NCBI RefSeq assembly: GCF_028747205.1
Contig: NZ_CP112880.1
Coordinates: forward strand, 1,674,001-1,738,000
Length of the DNA: 64,000 nucleotides
Reading direction: 5' to 3'
Source of the DNA: Streptomyces sp. CA-278952
GTDB taxonomy: Bacteria > Actinomycetota > Actinomycetes > Streptomycetales > Streptomycetaceae
In this document: positions 6,361 through 14,132 of the stretch, piece by piece
How the letters are laid out: every line of letters starts with the position of its first letter
How positions within the stretch are numbered: the first letter of the stretch is position 1
The notes under the pieces: generated by a model
Databases searched by the model: none
Told to the model about the DNA's origin: nothing
What the model saw: only the letters and a program-made list of their open reading frames with translations
Position numbers and translations under genes: made by a program

Positions 6361-8886
6361 CGGCAGCTCGGCCTCCGTCCGGACGCCGCCCGGCGCCGCG
6401 GTGAGGGTCAGGACCATGGTCAGCCCGCCGCCGGGGGTGTCCTCGGCGTCGAGGGTGCCGCCCATGGCCTCGGCGAAGCCGCGGGAGACGGCGAGGCCGA
6501 GGCCCACTCCGGCGCCGCGCGGGGCGTCCCCGTACCGCTGGAAGGGCTCGAAGATCCGTTCCTTGGCCTCGTCGGGGACGCCCCGGCCGCGGTCCACGAC
6601 CCGCAGCTCGACCCGGCCGCCGAGGGCGCTGGCGGCCACGGCGACGGGCTCCTGGCCGGGGTTGTACTTGACGGCGTTCTCCACGATGTTGGCGACGACC
6701 CGCTCCAGGAGCCCCGGGTCGACGGCGACCATCGGCAGCGTCTCGGGGATGTCGAGGTCGACGCTGCCCTCCGGGACGCCGCCGAGCGCCATGGGGACCA
6801 CCTCGTCGAGGTCGATCTCGCGGATCAGCGGGGTCACGGTGCCGGTCTGGAGGCGGGACATGTCCAGCAGGTTGCCGACCAGATGGTCCAGCCGGTCGGC
6901 GCCGTCCTCGATGCCTTCCAGGAGTTCCGCCTCGTCCGCCTCGGACCAGGCCACGTCGTCGGAGCGCAGCGAGCTGACAGCGGCCTTGATGGAGGCCAGC
7001 GGGGTGCGCAGGTCGTGGCTGACGGCGGCGAGCAGGGCGGTCCTGATCCGGTTGCCCTCGGCGAGCCTGCGGGCCTGCTCGGCCTCGCCGACCAGGCGCT
7101 GGCGGTCCAGGACGACGGCGGCCTGGGCGGCGAACGCGCCGAGCACCCGGCGGTCCTCGGCGGGCAGTACCCGGCCCGACAGCGCGAGGGCCATGTTGTC
7201 GCCGACCGGCATGTCCACATCGGCGTCGTCGGGGCGGGTGACCGGGGCCGGCCCGACGGATCCGGCGCAGGTCCACGGCTCCACGTCGCTGCTGCGCTCC
7301 AGCAGGGCGACGGACTCCATGGCGAAGGTCTCGCGGACCCGTTCCAGCAGGGCGTCCAGAGCGGTCTCGCCGCGCAGCACGCTGCCCGCGAGGAAGGAGA
7401 GGATCTCCGACTCGGCGCGCAGCCGGGCGGCCTGGTGGGTGCGCCGGGCCGCGAGGTCGACCACGGAGGAGACCGCCACCGCCACCGCGAAGAAGATCAC
7501 GATGGCGACGAGGTTCTCCGGGTCCTGGACGGTCAGGGTGTGGGTGGGCGGGGTGAACCAGTAGTTCAGCAGCAGGCTTCCGACGGCCGCCGAGGCGAGT
7601 GCGGGCCGCAGCCCGCCGAGCAGGGCGGCGGCCACCGTCAGGAAGAGGAAGAGCAGGACGTCGTTGGCGAGGCCGGGGGCGTCCTCCATGGAGCGCAGCA
7701 CCACCGCGAGCAGGACGGGGCCGACGACGCCGACGAGCCAGCCCCAGATGATCCGGGCGCGGCCGAGCCGGGCGCCGCGGGCCATCGGCAGGCCGCGGCC
7801 CTTGGCGACCTCCTCGTGGGTCACGATGTGGACGTCGAGGTCGGGTCCCGACTCGCGGGCGACGGTCGCGCCGACCCCGGGGCCGTAGATGTACTGCCAT
7901 GTCTTGCGGCGGCTGGAGCCCAGCACGATCTGGGTGGAGTTGACGCCGCGGGCGAACTCCAGCAGGGCGGCCGGTATGTCGTCGCCGATGACGTGGTGGA
8001 AGGTGCCGCCGAGGTCCTCGACCAGGGTGCGCTGGACGGCCAGCTCCTTCGGGGACGCGGAGGTCAGGCCGTCGCTACGGGCGATGTAGACGGCGAGGAT
8101 CTCGCTGCCGGAGCCCTTGGCCGCCATCCGGGAGGCGCGGCGGATGAGGGTGCGGCCCTCGGGCCCGCCGGTCAGTCCGACGACGATGCGCTCGCGGGCC
8201 TGCCAGGTGGTGCGGATGTTGTGCTCGCCCCGGTACTGCTGGAGGTACTCGTCGACCCGGTCGGCGACCCAGAGCAGGGCCAGCTCGCGCAGGGCGGTGA
8301 GGTTGCCGGGGCGGAAGTAGTTCGAGAGGGCCGCGTCCATCTTGTCGGGCCGGTAGATGTTGCCGTGCGCCATCCGGCGGCGCAGCGCCTGGGGCGACAT
8401 GTCGACCAGCTCGATCTGGTCGGCCCGGCGCACCACCTCGTCGGGGACGGTCTCCCGCTGCCGGACCCCGGTGATCGACTCCACGACGTCGCCCAGCGAC
8501 TCCAGGTGCTGGATGTTGACCGTGGATATGACGTCGATCCCGGCCTTAAGGAGCTCCTCGACGTCCTGCCAGCGCTTGGCGTTGCGCGAGCCGGGGACGT
8601 TGGTGTGGGCCAGCTCGTCCACGAGCGCCACCGCCGGGGCCCGCTCCAGGACCGCGTCCACGTTCATCTCGGTGAAGACGGTGCCCCGGTACTCCAGCTC
8701 CTGGCGCGGCAGCAGCTCCAGCCCGTGCAGCATGACCTCGGTCCGCGGCCGGTCGTGATGCTCCACGAACGCCACCACACAGTCGGTCCCGCGCTCGACC
8801 CTGCGATGCGCCTCGGAGAGCATCGCGTACGTCTTGCCGACGCCCGGTGCCGCGCCGAGATAGATCCGGAGTGTGCCGCGTCCCAT
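6343..8886 (-). CDS. kdpD: KdpD-like osmosensitive K+ sensor histidine kinase
   Basis: An 847-residue KdpD. Residues 1-210 are the cytosolic KdpD domain with Walker A GAAPGVGKTY and a Walker B-like VDELAHTN. Residues 230-360 form a Usp-like domain (GLTGGPEGRTLIRRA), known from other bacteria to bind c-di-AMP or the Usp protein. Four membrane helices span about 375-475. The C-terminal kinase has phospho-acceptor His624 in AVSHDLRTPL and an HATPase domain with VENAVKYNP and GVGLGLAVSRGF. All expected domains are present at normal length. kdpE follows after about 160 bases. The absence of a nearby kdpFABC suggests remote targets. Confidence 0.93.
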   Translation of the reverse strand: MGRGTLRIYLGAAPGVGKTYAMLSEAHRRVERGTDCVVAFVEHHDRPRTEVMLHGLELLPRQELEYRGTVFTEMNVDAVLERAPAVALVDELAHTNVPGSRNAKRWQDVEELLKAGIDVISTVNIQHLESLGDVVESITGVRQRETVPDEVVRRADQIELVDMSPQALRRRMAHGNIYRPDKMDAALSNYFRPGNLTALRELALLWVADRVDEYLQQYRGEHNIRTTWQARERIVVGLTGGPEGRTLIRRASRMAAKGSGSEILAVYIARSDGLTSASPKELAVQRTLVEDLGGTFHHVIGDDIPAALLEFARGVNSTQIVLGSSRRKTWQYIYGPGVGATVARESGPDLDVHIVTHEEVAKGRGLPMARGARLGRARIIWGWLVGVVGPVLLAVVLRSMEDAPGLANDVLLFLFLTVAAALLGGLRPALASAAVGSLLLNYWFTPPTHTLTVQDPENLVAIVIFFAVAVAVSSVVDLAARRTHQAARLRAESEILSFLAGSVLRGETALDALLERVRETFAMESVALLERSSDVEPWTCAGSVGPAPVTRPDDADVDMPVGDNMALALSGRVLPAEDRRVLGAFAAQAAVVLDRQRLVGEAEQARRLAEGNRIRTALLAAVSHDLRTPLASIKAAVSSLRSDDVAWSEADEAELLEGIEDGADRLDHLVGNLLDMSRLQTGTVTPLIREIDLDEVVPMALGGVPEGSVDLDIPETLPMVAVDPGLLERVVANIVENAVKYNPGQEPVAVAASALGGRVELRVVDRGRGVPDEAKERIFEPFQRYGDAPRGAGVGLGLAVSRGFAEAMGGTLDAEDTPGGGLTMVLTLTAAPGGVRTEAELPARATS

Positions 8887-9066
8887 GGCCCCATTGTCTT
8901 CTTCCGTCCGGCCCTGTCGTGGGGAGGGCCGGTGGCGCCCGGTGCGGCTGCCGTCCTCGACGCTACTCCGCCGGGGGGCGTGGTTCGGTCCCGGGAGTGC
9001 AGGTGGGGGGCGTATTGACGGAACTCTGATGCGCGTCGGGGCGGGGGCGGGTGCGCTGGGGGAACG

Positions 9067-9801
9067 TCAGCCGTGTTCGACGATGTGGCCGTCGCTCAGC
9101 TCCAGGACCCGGTCGGCGAGGCCGAGCAGCTGGGGATCGTGGGTGGCGACGAGTGCGGTGACGTTCTCACTGCGTACGACCGCGCGGAGCAGTTCCATCA
9201 CGGCTAGCCCGGTCTCGGCGTCGAGCTGTCCGGTGGGCTCGTCGGCGATCAGGAGGGCGGGGCGGTTGGCGAGGGCGCGGGCGATGGCGACGCGCTGCTG
9301 CTGGCCGCCGGAGAGCTCGCCTGGACGCTGCTCGGCGTGGTCGGCGAGGCCGACGAGGGAGAGCAGCAGGGCGACCCGCTCGTCGCGCTCGGCCGGGTCG
9401 GCCTTGCGCAGCCGCAGGGGTACGCCGACGTTCTCGGCGGCGGTCAGGATCGGGATGAGGCCGAAGGACTGGAAGATGAAGCCGACCCGGTCCCGGCGCA
9501 GCTCCAGGAGCCCCTTCTCGCCGAGCCCCGACAGCTCGGTGCCGTCGACGGTGATCCGGCCGCCGTCCGGGGTGTCCAGGCCGCCGACCAGGTTGAGCAG
9601 GGTGGTCTTGCCGGAGCCGGAGCGGCCCTTGAGCGCGACCAGCTCGCCGCGGGGGATCTCGAAGGAGACCCCGCGCAGGGCGTGCACGGCCGCCGCTCCG
9701 CTCCCGTACGAGCGGTGCAGGTCCTCGACCGTGACCATGACCGTACGGGCCGGGTCCTCGGCCAGGGCCGTGCCGGACTGCCCGCTGGTGCTCTCGGTCA
9801 T
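9067..9801 (-). CDS. ABC transporter ATP-binding protein, LolD/MacB-like
   Basis: A 244-residue ATPase with intact Walker A (GRSGSGKTTLL), Q-loop (FIFQSFGLI), signature LSGGQQQRVAIARAL, Walker B LLIADEPTGQLD and switch His (ATHD). The LIPILTAAENV segment and overall length match ATPases that drive FtsX/MacB-type permeases acting on lipoproteins or cell-wall functions. No permease gene adjoins it, so it must pair with a protein encoded elsewhere. It has its own upstream region after the terminator of the DUF3710 operon. Confidence 0.88.
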   Translation of the reverse strand: MTESTSGQSGTALAEDPARTVMVTVEDLHRSYGSGAAAVHALRGVSFEIPRGELVALKGRSGSGKTTLLNLVGGLDTPDGGRITVDGTELSGLGEKGLLELRRDRVGFIFQSFGLIPILTAAENVGVPLRLRKADPAERDERVALLLSLVGLADHAEQRPGELSGGQQQRVAIARALANRPALLIADEPTGQLDAETGLAVMELLRAVVRSENVTALVATHDPQLLGLADRVLELSDGHIVEHG

Positions 9802-9879
9802 GCTGCTCCCCCGTACTCACGTGCTCACGTGGTCTGCGTCGTCGCCCGCCAGTATGTGCGTCCGGCGCACGGCCGGGCA

Positions 9880-9929
9880 ATGGCCGGTGGGCCGCACCCG
9901 GGGAACATGGCCGGTGGGCCGCACCCGGG
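9880..9929. repeat. Tandem copy of a terminator arm (23 bp, twice)
   Basis: The sequence ATGGCCGGTGGGCCGCACCC with three further G residues occurs twice, 27 bases apart. The second copy is the left arm of the adjoining hairpin; the first could pair equally well with the same right arm. Confidence 0.85.
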
Positions 9930-9956
9930 AAAGGGTGCGGCCCACCGGCCATGTTC
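9903..9956 (-). terminator. Terminator of the thioesterase-dut-DUF3710 operon
   Basis: A perfect 24-bp stem with a 6-base loop lies just past the DUF3710 stop on its strand and before the ABC ATPase gene. The duplicated outer arm allows an alternative, larger hairpin. Confidence 0.8.
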
Positions 9957-9987
9957 CGCTCAGTGCCGCCGGTGCCGCGGCGTGCCG

Positions 9988-10761
9988 CTAGCGGACCTCG
10001 GTGATCTCGGGTCCGCGCTGGAGCTGGCCCATGCCGCCGGAGAACTTCGAGCCCTCCTGCTCATCCTGCTGCACGCCCTCGGGCACCATCTGGGCGTCGT
10101 TGGGGAGCTTGAGGACGATCGGGTCGCGGGGGGCCATCGGGCCGTCGCCGCGGACGACCACGGTGTCCCGGAAGATCGTCTCCAGGAGCCCGGCGGCCTC
10201 CGGCTGGACGGCGCCCTGGCCGGAGATCACTCCGCGCAGGAACCAGCGCGGCCCGTCGACGCCGACGAAGCGCACGAGCTGCACACCACCCGTGCCGTCC
10301 GGAAGCTGTACGGGGACCTGCGCGCGCAGCTCCCAGCCCAGCGGGCCCTCGACCTCGTCGATGATGCCGCCCTGCTGGGTGATGCCCGAGGCGATCTCGT
10401 CGCGGACCTCGCCCCAGATGCCCTCTTTCTTGGGGGCGGCGAAGGCCTGCAGCTGGACCGCGCTGTCGCGCAGCACCACGGTGGCGGCGACGATCGCGTC
10501 CCCGGCCACCTCGACGCGCAGCTCCATGCCCTCGACCCCGGGGACGAAAATGCCGCCCAGGTCGACCCGGCCCTCGCCGGGCTCGGTGACCTCGGTGCTG
10601 TCCCAGGGTCCGTCCGGCCTGGGGGCCGGCGGAAGGTTCATCCGACGGGCGCCCTTGGCGGCGCCGTCACTGCCCTCGGGCTCGTCGGCGACCTGCTCGG
10701 CCTCGCGCACCTCGTCCGCCGCGTCCTCGGCGGAACCACTCTTCTTGCGACGTCCGAACAC
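9988..10761 (-). CDS. DUF3710 family protein
   Basis: A 257-residue soluble protein of the actinobacterial DUF3710 family, function unknown. A basic start (VFGRRKKSG) and an acidic low-complexity stretch (about residues 10-40) precede a compact domain from residue 55 with GRVDLGGIFVPGVEGMELR and, later, VRFVGVDGPRWFLRGVISG. The C-terminus is polar and disordered. The GTG start is chosen because it lies one base after the dut stop and gives the usual N-terminus; longer frames run into dut. Third gene of an operon with the thioesterase and dut, with an order similar to Rv2696c-dut in mycobacteria. Confidence 0.85.
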   Translation of the reverse strand: MFGRRKKSGSAEDAADEVREAEQVADEPEGSDGAAKGARRMNLPPAPRPDGPWDSTEVTEPGEGRVDLGGIFVPGVEGMELRVEVAGDAIVAATVVLRDSAVQLQAFAAPKKEGIWGEVRDEIASGITQQGGIIDEVEGPLGWELRAQVPVQLPDGTGGVQLVRFVGVDGPRWFLRGVISGQGAVQPEAAGLLETIFRDTVVVRGDGPMAPRDPIVLKLPNDAQMVPEGVQQDEQEGSKFSGGMGQLQRGPEITEVR

Positions 10762-10762
10762 G

Positions 10763-11293
10763 TCACTGTCCTTCCCGGTCGGATACGACCGAAGCGTAGC
10801 TGTTCCCACCGTGGGTGATCCCGCCCTCGGCGCCGTCCACCGACGCGTGGCCGCCGGTGGACCCGAAGCCCCCTTCGGCCCGCGCCGAGCCGGGAAGTTC
10901 CGCCACCTCGTGGAAGCGCACCTTCTCGACCTGCTGGACAACCAATTGGGCAATCCGGTCGAACCGTTCGAATCGCACGCTCTCGCGTGGATCGAGGTTG
11001 ACCACGATCACCTTGATCTCCCCACGGTACCCGGCATCCACGGTCCCTGGGGCATTCACGAGGGCCACTCCGCAGCGGGCCGCGAGGCCGGAGCGCGGGT
11101 GAACGAAGGCGGCGTACCCGTCGGGCAGGGCGATCGACACCCCGGTGGGGAGCACCGCGCGCTCGCCGGGGGCGAGTTCCGCGGCCTCGGTGGTCGCCAG
11201 GTCGGCCCCGGCGTCGCCCGGGTGTCCGTAGGCCGGCATCGGCACGTCCGGGTCGAGCAGGCGGATCAGTACGTCGACGGGGTTGCGGGTCAC
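10763..11293 (-). CDS. dut: dUTP diphosphatase
   Basis: A 176-residue homotrimeric dUTPase, converting dUTP to dUMP and diphosphate and so keeping uracil out of DNA. All five motifs are present: PGDAGADL (1), HPRSGLAA (2), GTVDAGYRGEI with the catalytic Asp and substrate-stacking Tyr (3), RIAQLVVQ (4), and the P-loop-like GGFGSTGGHA (5). Its GTG start overlaps the thioesterase stop by four bases (GTGA), so the two are coupled. The C-terminal tail after motif 5 is about 20 residues longer than in minimal bacterial enzymes. Confidence 0.97.
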   Translation of the reverse strand: MTRNPVDVLIRLLDPDVPMPAYGHPGDAGADLATTEAAELAPGERAVLPTGVSIALPDGYAAFVHPRSGLAARCGVALVNAPGTVDAGYRGEIKVIVVNLDPRESVRFERFDRIAQLVVQQVEKVRFHEVAELPGSARAEGGFGSTGGHASVDGAEGGITHGGNSYASVVSDREGQ

Positions 11294-11874
11294 GGGTTCA
11301 CCTCGAAGGCGCGGGCGCGCCTGACCTGGTCGGGGTCGGACATGGCGGCCTGGATCTCGGCGGGCCTGCCGTTGTCGATGAAGTGGTCGACCTTGACCTC
11401 GATGAAGAGGGCGTCGGCCCGGACCGCGACGGGCCCGTCGGGGCCGCCGATCCGGCCGGTGGCGGTGGAGTAGATCTTCCGGCCGTGCACGGCGGTGATC
11501 CGGGCGTCGAGGTGCAGCACGGTGTCCACGGGGACGGGGCGGAGGAAGTCGGTCTCCAGCCGTCCGGTCACCGCGACGGTGCGCAGCAGCCAGTTCAGCG
11601 AGCCGAGGGTCTCGTCCAGCGCCGTGGCGAGCACACCGCCGTGGGCGAGGCCGGGGGCGCCCTGGTGGGCGGGCTGCACGGTGAACTCGGCGGTCACGCT
11701 CGCGCCTTCACCGGCCCGCGCCATCAGGTGCAGTCCGTGCGGCTGTCCCCCGCCGCAGCCGAAACAGTGTTCGTAGTGCGCTCCGAGGAGTTCGCCGGGG
11801 GCGGGCGCGTCGGGGTGCCGGACGGGCGCGACGGCGTCTGCCGGGGGTGTCAGAGCTGCTGATGTTCCACTCAC
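11290..11874 (-). CDS. PaaI-like hot-dog thioesterase
   Basis: A 194-residue protein with a single hot-dog domain near residues 60-170: GLAHGGVLATALDETLG is the typical PaaI/YiiD motif with the active-site Asp/Glu region. An N-terminal Cys pair (HCFGCGGGQPHGL) is common in actinobacterial members. It probably hydrolyses an acyl-CoA; the substrate is unknown. The GTG start is chosen because a TAAGGT box lies 8 bases upstream and longer frames would overlap the divergent gene. It heads the operon with dut and DUF3710. Confidence 0.85.
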   Translation of the reverse strand: MSGTSAALTPPADAVAPVRHPDAPAPGELLGAHYEHCFGCGGGQPHGLHLMARAGEGASVTAEFTVQPAHQGAPGLAHGGVLATALDETLGSLNWLLRTVAVTGRLETDFLRPVPVDTVLHLDARITAVHGRKIYSTATGRIGGPDGPVAVRADALFIEVKVDHFIDNGRPAEIQAAMSDPDQVRRARAFEVNP

Positions 11875-11888
11875 AGGCGCAGACCTTA
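11875..11888 (-). promoter_or_regulatory. Candidate -10 for a leaderless operon mRNA
   Basis: TAAGGT on the minus strand ends 8 bases before the thioesterase GTG, and no ribosome-binding site is visible between them. Transcription would start at or near the GTG. Confidence 0.4.
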
Positions 11889-11932
11889 CCCGCGCGGCAG
11901 TCCGCCGGTCGCGCCGTGCCAAGCTTGGTTCC

Positions 11933-12391
11933 ATGCAGCCTTCCGCACCGCCCTTCGACGAACGTCTCACCGCGCCCCGCTCCTGGTGGTTCATCGCCTT
12001 CGGGGTCGGTGTCGCCTGTGCTCTGATGCTTCTGCCGCTGGGCACCCTGCCGCTGCTCGCCGGTCTGGCCGGCGGCACGGTCGCCGCCGCGCTCCTGGTG
12101 AGCGGCTACGGCTCCGCCCGGATCCGGGTGGTGACGGGGGCCCTCGTCGCCGGCGACGCCCGGATCCCGCTGTCGGCGCTCGGCGAGCCCGAGGTGCTGG
12201 ACGCCGATGAGGCGCGGGCCTGGCGCACGCACAAGGCCGACGCCCGGGCGTTCATGCTGCTGCGCGGCTATGTGGAGACGGCGGTGCGGGTGGAGGTCAC
12301 GGACCCGGACGACCCGACTCCGTACGTCTACCTCTCGACCCGGGACCCGCAGGGCTTGGCGGCGGCGCTGAGCGCCGTCCCGACGGTCTGA
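11933..12391 (+). CDS. DUF3093 membrane protein
   Basis: A 152-residue protein of the DUF3093 family. Two close hydrophobic segments near residues 18-57 (WWFIAFGVGVACALMLL and LAGLAGGTVAAALLVSGY) anchor a C-terminal domain containing IPLSALGEPEVLD, the LLRGYVETAVRV strand and a final YLSTRDPQGLAAAL. The function is unknown. It is divergent from the thioesterase-dut operon and convergent with the EcsC-like gene, so it is monocistronic. In mycobacteria Rv2698 occupies the equivalent place beside dut (from memory). Confidence 0.85.
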   Translation: MQPSAPPFDERLTAPRSWWFIAFGVGVACALMLLPLGTLPLLAGLAGGTVAAALLVSGYGSARIRVVTGALVAGDARIPLSALGEPEVLDADEARAWRTHKADARAFMLLRGYVETAVRVEVTDPDDPTPYVYLSTRDPQGLAAALSAVPTV

Positions 12392-12450
12392 GCGCCGTTC
12401 CGAGGGCCTGAGCGCCGCGGAGGCTGTGCCGCGAGGGTCCCGACGGGGGC

Positions 12451-13413
12451 TCAGGGGCCCTCGATCTCCTTGGGCAGCTCGGCCGGGTTCGGGGGCTGCT
12501 CCAGCGGAGGCAGCGCGGGCAGCCGGTCCCAGGGGATCGGGTCCTTGCGCAGGTCGCTCCTGACCCGGTCGGCGAGTTTGCGGGTGTCGCGGCGGTTCAT
12601 CGTGGCGCCGACGGCGGCGCCGATCATGAACGGGATCAGGTTGGGCAGGTTGCGCGCCATACGCTTCATGATCTGCTGGCGCAGCTCGCGCTTCATCTGA
12701 CCGCCTAGCGCGGCGTTGAGCGTGGTGGGGCGGGTGACGTCGATGCCGCGCTCCTCCGTCCACGACGTCAGGTACGCGGTGCTGCGCTGGCCGAGATTGC
12801 CGGGGGGTCGGCGGCCGTAGACCTCGTGGAGCTCGGCGACGAGCTTCATCTCGATCGCGGCGACGCCGGTCACCTCCGCCGCCAGCTCGGCGACCATGGC
12901 GGGCGGCACGGGCATCATGGCGGCGGCCCCGATGCCGGCGCCGACGGTCGCGGTGGCCCGGCAGGCTCCCGTGACCAGCTTGTCGGCCAGCTCCTCGGGC
13001 CCCAGACCGGGGAACTGCTTCCGCAGGGTCGCGAGGTCGCGCACCGGCACGCGCGGGGCCGTGTCGATGATGCGGTCGGCCAGCTGTGCGGCCAGTGCCT
13101 TCGCGCCGTCCCGGCCCTTCCTCACACCCCGTTTCACCGCGTGCAGGCGGCCCCCGGTCGTGGGCTCCGCCTGACCCTGCTCTCCGGGCCGGTCCGGCGA
13201 CGCTGCCGCCCCGGCCACCTCGAGCGAGGCCGAACGGCCTCGCTCGTCGTCGAAACTGCCGGAGTGCTCCGGCAGGGCGGCGGACCGCTCGGCAGACGCG
13301 CTACCGCGTTCTGCCGGGCCTGTGCCGCCTGTACCGCCTGTACCGTCCTGGTTCGCCTCCGGTCCGTGCCGACGCCAGGGGCGCCGCTTCCGGAACGGTG
13401 TCTCGCCTGCCAC
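12451..13413 (-). CDS. EcsC-like protein
   Basis: A 320-residue protein. The first 95 residues are charged and disordered, with Gly-Thr and Ser-Ala runs. Residues 100-290 resemble the EcsC/YaaH-like family: an amphipathic or hydrophobic patch ATVGAGIGAAAMMPVPPAMV, then an acidic helical stretch (AAIEMKLVAELHEVYG) and a second hydrophobic patch FMIGAAVGATMNRRD. The biochemical role is unknown. The GTG start (AGETPFRKRR) lies 13 bases after the DUF4193 stop, so the two are probably co-transcribed. Confidence 0.65.
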   Translation of the reverse strand: MAGETPFRKRRPWRRHGPEANQDGTGGTGGTGPAERGSASAERSAALPEHSGSFDDERGRSASLEVAGAAASPDRPGEQGQAEPTTGGRLHAVKRGVRKGRDGAKALAAQLADRIIDTAPRVPVRDLATLRKQFPGLGPEELADKLVTGACRATATVGAGIGAAAMMPVPPAMVAELAAEVTGVAAIEMKLVAELHEVYGRRPPGNLGQRSTAYLTSWTEERGIDVTRPTTLNAALGGQMKRELRQQIMKRMARNLPNLIPFMIGAAVGATMNRRDTRKLADRVRSDLRKDPIPWDRLPALPPLEQPPNPAELPKEIEGP

Positions 13414-13426
13414 GGCCGACCCGACC

Positions 13427-13723
13427 TCAGTCGCAGTCGCGGCAGATGGGCTGACCGTTCTTCTCGCGGGCCAGCTGGCTGCGGTGGTGGACCAGGAAGC
13501 AGCTCATGCAGGTGAACTCATCGGCCTGCTTGGGCAGCACCCGGACGGCCAGCTCTTCGTTGGAGAGGTCCGCGCCGGGCAGCTCGAGGCCCTCGGCCGC
13601 GTCGAATTCGTCGACGTCGACGGCGGATGCCGTCTTGTCGCTCCGACGTGCCTTGAGCTCTTCGAGGCTGTCCTGGTCCACGTCGTCGTCGGTCTTGCGT
13701 GGGGTGTCGTAATCCGTTGCCAT
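13427..13723 (-). CDS. DUF4193 small zinc-ribbon-like protein
   Basis: A 98-residue acidic protein strongly conserved in actinobacteria (DUF4193). The N-terminal 50 residues are rich in Asp and Glu; the C-terminus has a CMSC...CRDC arrangement, a four-Cys metal site with an HH pair between (FLVHHRSQLA). A clear ribosome-binding site (GGGGGAG) precedes the ATG. Role unknown. It is conserved beside dut and suhB in mycobacteria (Rv2699c, from memory). Confidence 0.9.
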   Translation of the reverse strand: MATDYDTPRKTDDDVDQDSLEELKARRSDKTASAVDVDEFDAAEGLELPGADLSNEELAVRVLPKQADEFTCMSCFLVHHRSQLAREKNGQPICRDCD

Positions 13724-14132
13724 GTCGCTCTCCCCCTCTTGGGTGTCTACGGGTGTCTCAGCGCACGTAACGCGTGAGAGGCCGGACTTGTGCCCGACCT
13801 GAGGCGGAGATTTTGCCTCACATCAAGGTCTGTTACTCAATCGACACCCAACCGGGCGCCTCGTCGAGGCTCGGCTTGGGTGGCGATGGGGACCGTACAC
13901 GGTCCCGGCTGCGCGGTTCACGGGCGCCACCCCGTGTACTTCCCGTGATAACGATCCCCGAAAACCCGGACGATTACCGGCTTTCCGACGGAGTCGCGAT
14001 CACGGAGAGTAGATGACCGGAAAATCGACTCTGTGATCGATCACACACGACCCGCCCGGGAACGGGTCCTGAAAATTCCGCCCAAAGCGAACATGGGGAT
14101 TCGGTGCAGAGCCACATCCATCGTGCAGCCTC
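13724..14132. other. Gap between DUF4193 and cutS
   Basis: About 410 bases without a convincing gene. An 80-codon plus-strand frame starting at 13774 has poor codon bias and no ribosome-binding site. The stretch has lower GC than its flanks and includes one short perfect palindrome, listed separately. It should hold the cutS terminator and the DUF4193 promoter; a small RNA is possible but not shown. Confidence 0.5.
14032..14045. promoter_or_regulatory. Crp-like palindrome GTG-N6-CAC
   Basis: TGTGATCGATCACA is a perfect 14-bp palindrome that fits the GTG-N6-CAC core bound by actinobacterial Crp/GlxR-type regulators. It lies 88 bases past the cutS stop, far from any start, so its function is uncertain. 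Confidence 0.3.

Noticed and set aside
13774..14016. An 80-codon plus-strand frame between DUF4193 and cutS
   Set aside because: No ribosome-binding site, poor third-position GC and no recognisable domain.
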